Source of the DNA: Hetaerina americana
Taxonomy: Eukaryota > Arthropoda > Insecta > Odonata > Calopterygidae
Length of the DNA stretch: 64,000 bases
Assembly: GCA_022747635.1 (NCBI GenBank)
Contig: JAKTNV010000005.1
Span: 39,397,738-39,461,737, forward strand
Direction of reading: 5' to 3'
How positions within the stretch are numbered: position 1 is the first letter of the stretch; every line of letters starts with the position of its first letter. A program made the position numbers and the translations under genes. The notes under the pieces are model-generated. The model was not told where the DNA came from. It did no database searches and was given only the letters and a program-made list of their open reading frames with translations. Below, piece after piece: positions 59,062 to 64,000 of the stretch.

Positions 59062-60564
59062 TGAAATAATCCATCGATAAAGAGGTATTCATTGGTGAGG
59101 TTTTTCATTTATGTTTTTCTTACTCAGAAGTCCAGCAGTTTCCGGTCAGCCAAACTGTCGGGGCAACGGAATCACTCGAGCAGTTGCTTTCCACGGGCTG
59201 TCTGCTAAACTCACTTGCCCTCTCATCTCGCACTCTTAAAATTATCTGAATAATTTATTTTGAGGGTTACTGGACCCTGGGACATGACCCAGTTTCTTTC
59301 ACAAATCCATTCTCAACGGGCGATCAAGCAAATATATGGCATAAATTAGTGAGTCAGCAATCTCTTGAGGTTATTAAGAATTGCGAACGAGCTAACTCTA
59401 CGAAAATTTCACTAGTTAGCATTCGTAAACGAACACTCAGACGTAATGGCATTACGCCTGATTAACGGTAAATTCTTTCATGCAGAAGTGAATAGGAGAC
59501 GATCTTCAAAACCAGCGCTCTGAAACCTATAGAAAAAAAACCACAAAACCCATCCATGGGTGACGTCATCCACCGAGGGAGTGGGGGGATTGGAGTTCGG
59601 CGAAATTCGGCAAGGGGTGGAATGAGATACAAAAAAATTGTAACGTCGTCAAAAGGAAACTGCCCCAATTGCTCACGATTGAAACGTCAGATGGCAATAA
59701 AAAGTGTTAATTTTGTACCCAGGCGTCCTTGAGGCCTGAGAGACCAAAACTTGCGAGAATATTGATTAGAATATAAAACTTTGCAGGAGGGATCGGGGAA
59801 AGGCAATATATTTTTAACGGGAGAAGTTTGAAATTAATGACGAAATGGTGATTAGCGTCACTCCGTTTTCCATGCCAGCATCGGAAAATCGACAGCAAAA
59901 TGGCTAACTATTCTGCATTGGACTACGCCAAAGAACCCCTTCCTCCGTACTTTGGGACGACCCGGTGGGGAGTGGGAGCGTCTCAAGAAACTTAAAAGAA
60001 TCCTTATCAGAGACCAGTACCACTATCTTAGGTGCCGATAAATACACCTATGTGTAGGTGCCAACGATTCTCGACCTATATACAGAGTAGATACTGGAAC
60101 CGAAGTGCCGGTGCTAAGTTTTCTTGCCTCAGGTCCTAATGCCGATCTAATATTTCATATGGTTTGTGCCAGAATAAAAAATACTGTTAATATTTCGTCC
60201 GTTTCCGGCGTTCTTCAGCACATGATTTCCCACTTCCCCACCTAAGGATGCTGCTCCATAAATTTACTAACTCTCAACAACTAGTGAAAAAATGACCGAT
60301 ATTGTATACATATTTAACAGCGTTCATTACGGGTCCAGTACCCACTAACCGATGAGAACTTAGGATTATTGCCCAAGACAACACTTCCGAGGTACCGGCA
60401 CCCAAGATAATTGCTCCAAGTACTAGTTCCTAGTTTTCTTGATCTAAGTATTTACCAACCAACCCTCACTTCTTACTAATTTCTCATCCCAGCGATCTGC
60501 ACGAGTTCTCGACCTTCGTTTGTGCGTTAACGGATACAATTGAAGAGTGCTCCAGGAAAAGAAA
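59062..60564. other. no gene recognised
   Basis: Contains several scattered GGTGCCGAT or GGTACCGGC-like words between 60,030 and 60,430, not a regular repeat. ORFs under 70 codons. Confidence 0.4.
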
Positions 60565-60566
60565 TA

Positions 60567-61899
60567 CTACCTTGATCAAATATTTCCCGGAATTTATTAA
60601 GAAAATTAAAAATACAAGTTTATTCATCTAAATCTATATTGTCCCCTTCAAAGTAATCCCCATCGACTGCAACACACTTATGCCAGCGCTTGATCCAATC
60701 CTCGAAACATTTTTTATATTCGGTTTTCGGTATGTCCATCAGTGCTTCCTGCGATTTTTCCATTACTTCCTCTCGGCTGCTAAAACGCGTTCCCCGTAAT
60801 GGTTTTTTAACTCGATTGAACAGAAAGAAGTCACAGGGAGCCAAATCAGGTGAATTCGGTGGCTGTTGGATGGTATTTGTTGCATTTTTCGTCAAAAAAT
60901 TACGAATAATGATAGCACTGTGCGACGGTGCGTTATCATGGTGCAAAATCCACGAGTTTTCTGCCCACATTTCTGGTCTCTTTCGGCGAATTGCTTCACG
61001 CAAACGTCTCATAACGCCCAAATAATACTCTTTGTTTACTGTCTGGCCTTCTGGCAAAAATTCATGATGCACTACACCGTTGTAATCCATGAAAACCGTC
61101 AGCATTGCCTTCTTTTTTGACTGAAAACGACGTGGTTTTTTTGGTCTCGGCTCATTTGGTGAACGCCATTCACTTGCCTGATGTCTGGATTGCGTGTCGT
61201 ACTCATAAACCCACGTCTCGTCTCCAGTAATGATCCTTTTGATGAATGTGGGATGGGATTCAGCCTCGCAAATCATGTCTTTTGCGACGTCAACACGGTC
61301 TCTTTTTTGCATGAAATTGAGGTCTTTTGGCACCAACTTTGCTGCTACACGACGGAAACCCAAATCATTAACCACAATGTCTTGGGCGGATCCATAGGCA
61401 ATGTTCAAGTCCTCCGCTATTTCTCTGATGGTTAATTTGCGGTTATTGACCAACATTTCTTTTACTTTATCAATTTTTTCACCGACTTTCGATGTCGATG
61501 GTCTGCCACTGCGTTCATCATCTTCGATTGACTCACGACCACTTCTGAACCGCTCGTGCCACTGGTAAACGACCGTTTTTTTTTAGAGAATCGTTGCCGA
61601 AACACTTTTCCAACATTTCCAACGTCCGTGCGCCACTAAATCCGTTTTTTACGCAAAATTTAATACAAGTTCGTTGTTGCAAATTTAAATCCATTTCTGC
61701 AATTGTAAAAAATCGCCAACACACACAGAGATAGATGTACTCTTGGCTACGTAACTTTTGCAAATGTCAAGTTATGACACTAAGATTTAAAGGGAATATC
61801 AACAACAGATGTACCAATTTAACAAAAAAAACAGAACTCAAATCGGAACGATGGGAGCGCCACACGGTGGTTATTCCGGGAACTTTTTGATCAAGGTAG
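60567..61899 (-). mobile_element. mariner (DD34D) transposon, complete ends
   Basis: A 1,333-bp element with terminal inverted repeats matching at 25 of 27 positions (outer bases CTACCTTGATCAAA on each strand). It is flanked by TA at 60,565-60,566 and 61,900-61,901, the duplication expected for Tc1/mariner. One transposase gene fills the interior on the minus strand. Length, ends and gene content match a whole mariner. The closely matching termini suggest recent activity. Confidence 0.97.
60620..61694 (-). pseudogene. mariner transposase, one frameshift
   Basis: Begins MDLNLQQRTCIKFC at 61,694 and ends YFEGDNIDLDE at 60,620. It would be about 357 residues, close to the usual mariner length of roughly 345-355. 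The N-terminal helix-turn-helix pair (second helix in KLTIREIAEDLNIAYGSAQD) binds the terminal repeats. The catalytic triad is Asp in TGDETW, Asp in LHHDNAPSH and Asp in SPDLAPCDFF, with exactly 34 residues between the last two (DD34D), for cut-and-paste transposition into TA. A run of nine A residues on the coding strand (61,575-61,583) shifts the frame after GNDSL; eight would keep it open. This single homopolymer lesion separates the first 70 or so residues from the rest. Otherwise no stops. A sequencing error is a possible alternative explanation. Confidence 0.95.
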
Positions 61900-61901
61900 T
61901 A

Positions 61902-62585
61902 AATAACCTACTAGGAAATAAAACGACTGAGTGAAGGGGAAAGAGGACACTTGGCAGCCCACTTAAAAAAAAACGAGAGAGGGAGAGAGTGAGTAAGAGT
62001 GTGCAGCGACATTATGTCGGAGTACTGAACTAAAAATATCGTAGCGCCTCAGTGCACGGGCAACGGCCCACTCGCTCTCCCGGCGCATGGGGGATCAGAC
62101 TGATTGCGAATTGAGGGTGGACGAGGCTACTGAAGGCACGTCCCCCATACTGGAGACGGTCGGGGGGTCCGCCGGGGAGGATGAAGGGTGAGCGACACGA
62201 ATGAAACTGGAAATAAAGATGGACCTATTACATCAGTAACGTTCTCTCCAATCAAAAACCTTGTACATTAGACTTAGTCCAAAAATTCCGAATGCCAACA
62301 CGTGCGACTTGGCGGCTTAAAACATTTTCGACCTCGAAAGCAAGACGGGCACCACTAAGCAACCGGTCTTGACATGTAAAATAGCAGCAGTTATGGTTTT
62401 TTTTCTTCGTGGTGCTCTATAAACCAAGTCAACCGCGGGAGGATGTTTTTCGTATTTAATTCTGATGTCTTGAATTTTCAGCGCGCATAACAATCTGTTT
62501 AGTACACGTACTAATTAACATTCCTGGTACCGAAAAATACCGACCCAAGTAGTTGTGCCGCTATTCCGTGCCTCCATTTTTTTAC
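61902..62585. other. no gene recognised
   Basis: Includes a short GA-rich tract (61,976-61,994) and a GC-richer patch to 62,200. No ORF of interest. Confidence 0.4.
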
Positions 62586-63420
62586 ATAACATCCTGCAAG
62601 CCACCGCTAGGCTGTGGCAGGGGGTGATTTAGTCACCGGACTACTTTTGACCCAAAATACTTTTCCCTCCTAGCGACGTCGGACAATATTATTCTGATTA
62701 CTAATCTTTCGTTGGAAAAATGACATCTTAATTCTATCTGCCCCACACTAAATCTCTCTAATTTTATGTACATAATCTCTCCTACCCGAGTACGATGAGG
62801 CTAACAATACATTGTCAACCATAAACCATAAACGCAGTAATCAACCCGAAGGTCGCTTTGGTAGGTGATGGTAGAGTCACCCAGTACTAAGCCCTATACG
62901 GCGTGTGAAATTCACACATCAGGGTAGGGGGGCCAGTTCCCTTCCCTGGGCCGGTTATGGTTTCCCAGGAACACCTGGTACGCGAAAAATCACTTTAGCT
63001 TGGGTGAAGCTGCAGGTGCCCAGAGTGCCTTGCCCGGGAATCGAACATGGGACCCTCCGATCAGCAGTCCAACGCTCTACCCACTGGACTACTGCGACCC
63101 ACACGTTTTTTCAACATCATCGCTAAAAAGAAATCCTTCCAATTTATGCAAGAGATTTAATCTGTTATTTCACCTTCGCTCCGTGAGTGATTCCCAGTCT
63201 AACTCCTCTAATATTTTGGACAAGCTAATAAGTTTATCAAAGCGTTTTACATATCTAGCTACACTACGCTGCACCCAATACAGAATTCAATCCAACCTCA
63301 TGAAGATCCCATATACTACCAGCACATTCAAAATGAGGCCTAACCAGCGAAAGATAACATTTCACTTTAACCTTTTCATCACATTTACCCAGTACTCTGC
63401 TTATAAATCCTGATGTTTCG
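62586..63420 (-). mobile_element. CR1/Jockey-like non-LTR retrotransposon, split by a SINE-1
   Basis: Two minus-strand segments of one copy. Left (62,586-62,823): the 3' end with ACATCCTGCAAGCCACCG, GGCAGGGGGTG and TTGACCCAAAATAC. Right (63,115-63,420): the upstream coding region. Its complement reads RVLGKCDEKVK, LVRPHFECAGSIWDLHE and, in another frame, ARYVKRFDKLISLSKILEELDWESLTERR. These match the segment between the RT and the C-terminus of CR1/Jockey-like proteins (VRP-LEYAS-VWDP, RAARFV, W-SL-ERR). A SINE-1 lies exactly between the segments. The 7.6 kb copy shows that the two sides are contiguous in the family. 5'-truncated; several stops. Confidence 0.88.
62824..63108 (-). mobile_element. 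SINE-1 (tRNA-derived), full length, nested in CR1-like copy
   Basis: The cleanest tRNA-like head of the family. The complement of 63,030-63,100 reads TAGTCCAGTGGGTAGAGCG (A box) and GTTCGATTCCCGG (B box, complement at 63,037-63,046). The body and 3' end (AATCAACCCGAAGG at 62,839) are complete. Flanks TTGTCAAC and TTTTCAAC share a short TCAAC that may be an eroded duplication. It post-dates the CR1-like copy it interrupts. Confidence 0.93.
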
Positions 63421-63427
63421 TTAGCGA

Positions 63428-63560
63428 TTAGTGTTTCGATAAGGGATCAGAGTAACATTGTCCGACCGCAGTATATTCGGGTCAAAATTAGTCTGGTGTG
63501 TCATCACCCCCTGCCACACACCCTAGCGGTGGCTTGTAGGGTACTAAAATAAAAAATATA
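63428..63560 (+). mobile_element. CR1/Jockey-like non-LTR retrotransposon, 3' end, head-to-head with the previous copy
   Basis: Plus-strand 3' block (GATCAGAGTAACATTGTCCG, AAAATTAGTCTGGTGTG, CACCCCCTGCCACACACCC, GGTGGCTTGTAGGGTAC) with an A-rich tail (AAAATAAAAAATATA). It starts within 10 bases of the 5' truncation point of the opposite-strand copy. Confidence 0.88.
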
Positions 63561-64000
63561 TAAAATACATTATTGCGCCCGAGAAACCCCCCCCCCCTTC
63601 GGTTGATGGCCTCGTCAATAATCCAAACGTGCAAACAGAAATTTTGTCTTCCCTACACAAATTAAATACTTTAAATATTTTATTCAGTGAAATTTGCAGA
63701 TCTTTTTTTCTGCAATATGAATACAAACTTCACGCTCACATTCAAATTGCGTGTTTGTTCTACCTTGGCATATAAATGAATATCTTGAGATTTAGTTACT
63801 CATTCTGGTCATATTTTATAATTCAATGACCTGGAAATATGAATTTAACGATGGCTGCAATTATCACCGTTTGCATCTCGTCAATAAACTTCGGCCAATT
63901 GTTTAATTACAGTGCCATCAATAACTATTGTCGAAAATTCGTGTTGCATGTGCCATTAATTTAAAATCATAGCAGCAGCAATTCGCAATAATAGCCGGTA
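63561..64000. other. no gene; C homopolymer
   Basis: Eleven consecutive C residues at 63,587-63,597. The remainder is AT-rich with no recognised feature up to the window end. Confidence 0.5.

Noticed and set aside
60030..60430. GGTGCCG-like words suggesting an array
   Set aside because: Irregular spacing and no consistent unit; not a tandem repeat or CRISPR-type array.
63030..63105. Possible genuine tRNA gene (A and B boxes present)
   Set aside because: It is the head of a SINE-1 copy: the family body follows, acceptor and anticodon stems are imperfect, and five related copies exist.

Overview
This 64 kb window looks like intergenic or intronic DNA from an arthropod, most probably an insect. 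The sequence is AT-rich and carries many short decayed ORFs, with no run of coding sequence I can assign to a host protein. Its recognisable content is a mix of animal mobile elements: an RTE/BovB-like non-LTR retrotransposon family, a CR1/Jockey-like non-LTR family, mariner (DD34D) DNA transposons, two tRNA-derived SINE families and several long palindromic elements. No prokaryotic gene organisation, rRNA, genuine tRNA gene or CRISPR array was seen. The species cannot be named from what is visible.

Layout. 0-20 kb: a decayed mariner N-terminal fragment at the left edge, an (AT)n tract (3.5 kb), an RTE 3' fragment (5.8 kb), CR1-like copies (7.3, 11.5, 13.9, 15.0 kb), an imperfect hairpin (9.4 kb), a truncated SINE-2 (10.6 kb), SINE-1 copies (14.2, 16.2 kb) and a very decayed RTE piece (17.6 kb). 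20-28 kb: the densest cluster, with an internally deleted mariner (20.1 kb), two eroded RTE fragments, a full-length RTE element on the minus strand (22,031-25,407) with a 13-bp target-site duplication (TSD), another RTE 3' end (26.2 kb) and a second internally deleted mariner (27.4 kb). 28-50 kb is mostly unrecognised, with a SINE-1 flanked by a 13-bp TSD (31.7 kb), a palindromic element (33.2 kb), a 1 kb RTE fragment (34.4 kb), smaller RTE and SINE pieces (42-44.6 kb) and a 53-bp perfect inverted repeat with a 14-bp TSD (49.4 kb). 50-64 kb: a CR1-like 3' end (50.4 kb), two more palindromes (52.3 and 55.9 kb), SINE-1 (56.7 kb), full SINE-2 with a 13-bp TSD (58.7 kb), a complete mariner (60,567-61,899, near-perfect inverted termini, TA duplication, one frameshift), and a CR1-like copy split by a SINE-1 insertion and lying head-to-head with another CR1-like 3' end (62.6-63.6 kb).

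How they relate. The RTE and CR1-like families are probably the sources of reverse transcriptase for this locus, and the two SINEs presumably depend on such an enzyme. The mariner remnants are internally deleted derivatives of autonomous elements. The most unusual signal is in three of the palindromes (33.2, 49.5 and 55.9 kb). Their centres lay out the parts of a type I hammerhead ribozyme (stem I, CTGATGA, stem II, GAAA, short stem III with a cleavable triplet, stem I) on one or both strands, in varying states of decay. One of them has a 14-bp TSD. I read them as non-autonomous, ribozyme-bearing retroelements, possibly Penelope-like or retrozyme-like; that assignment is inference.
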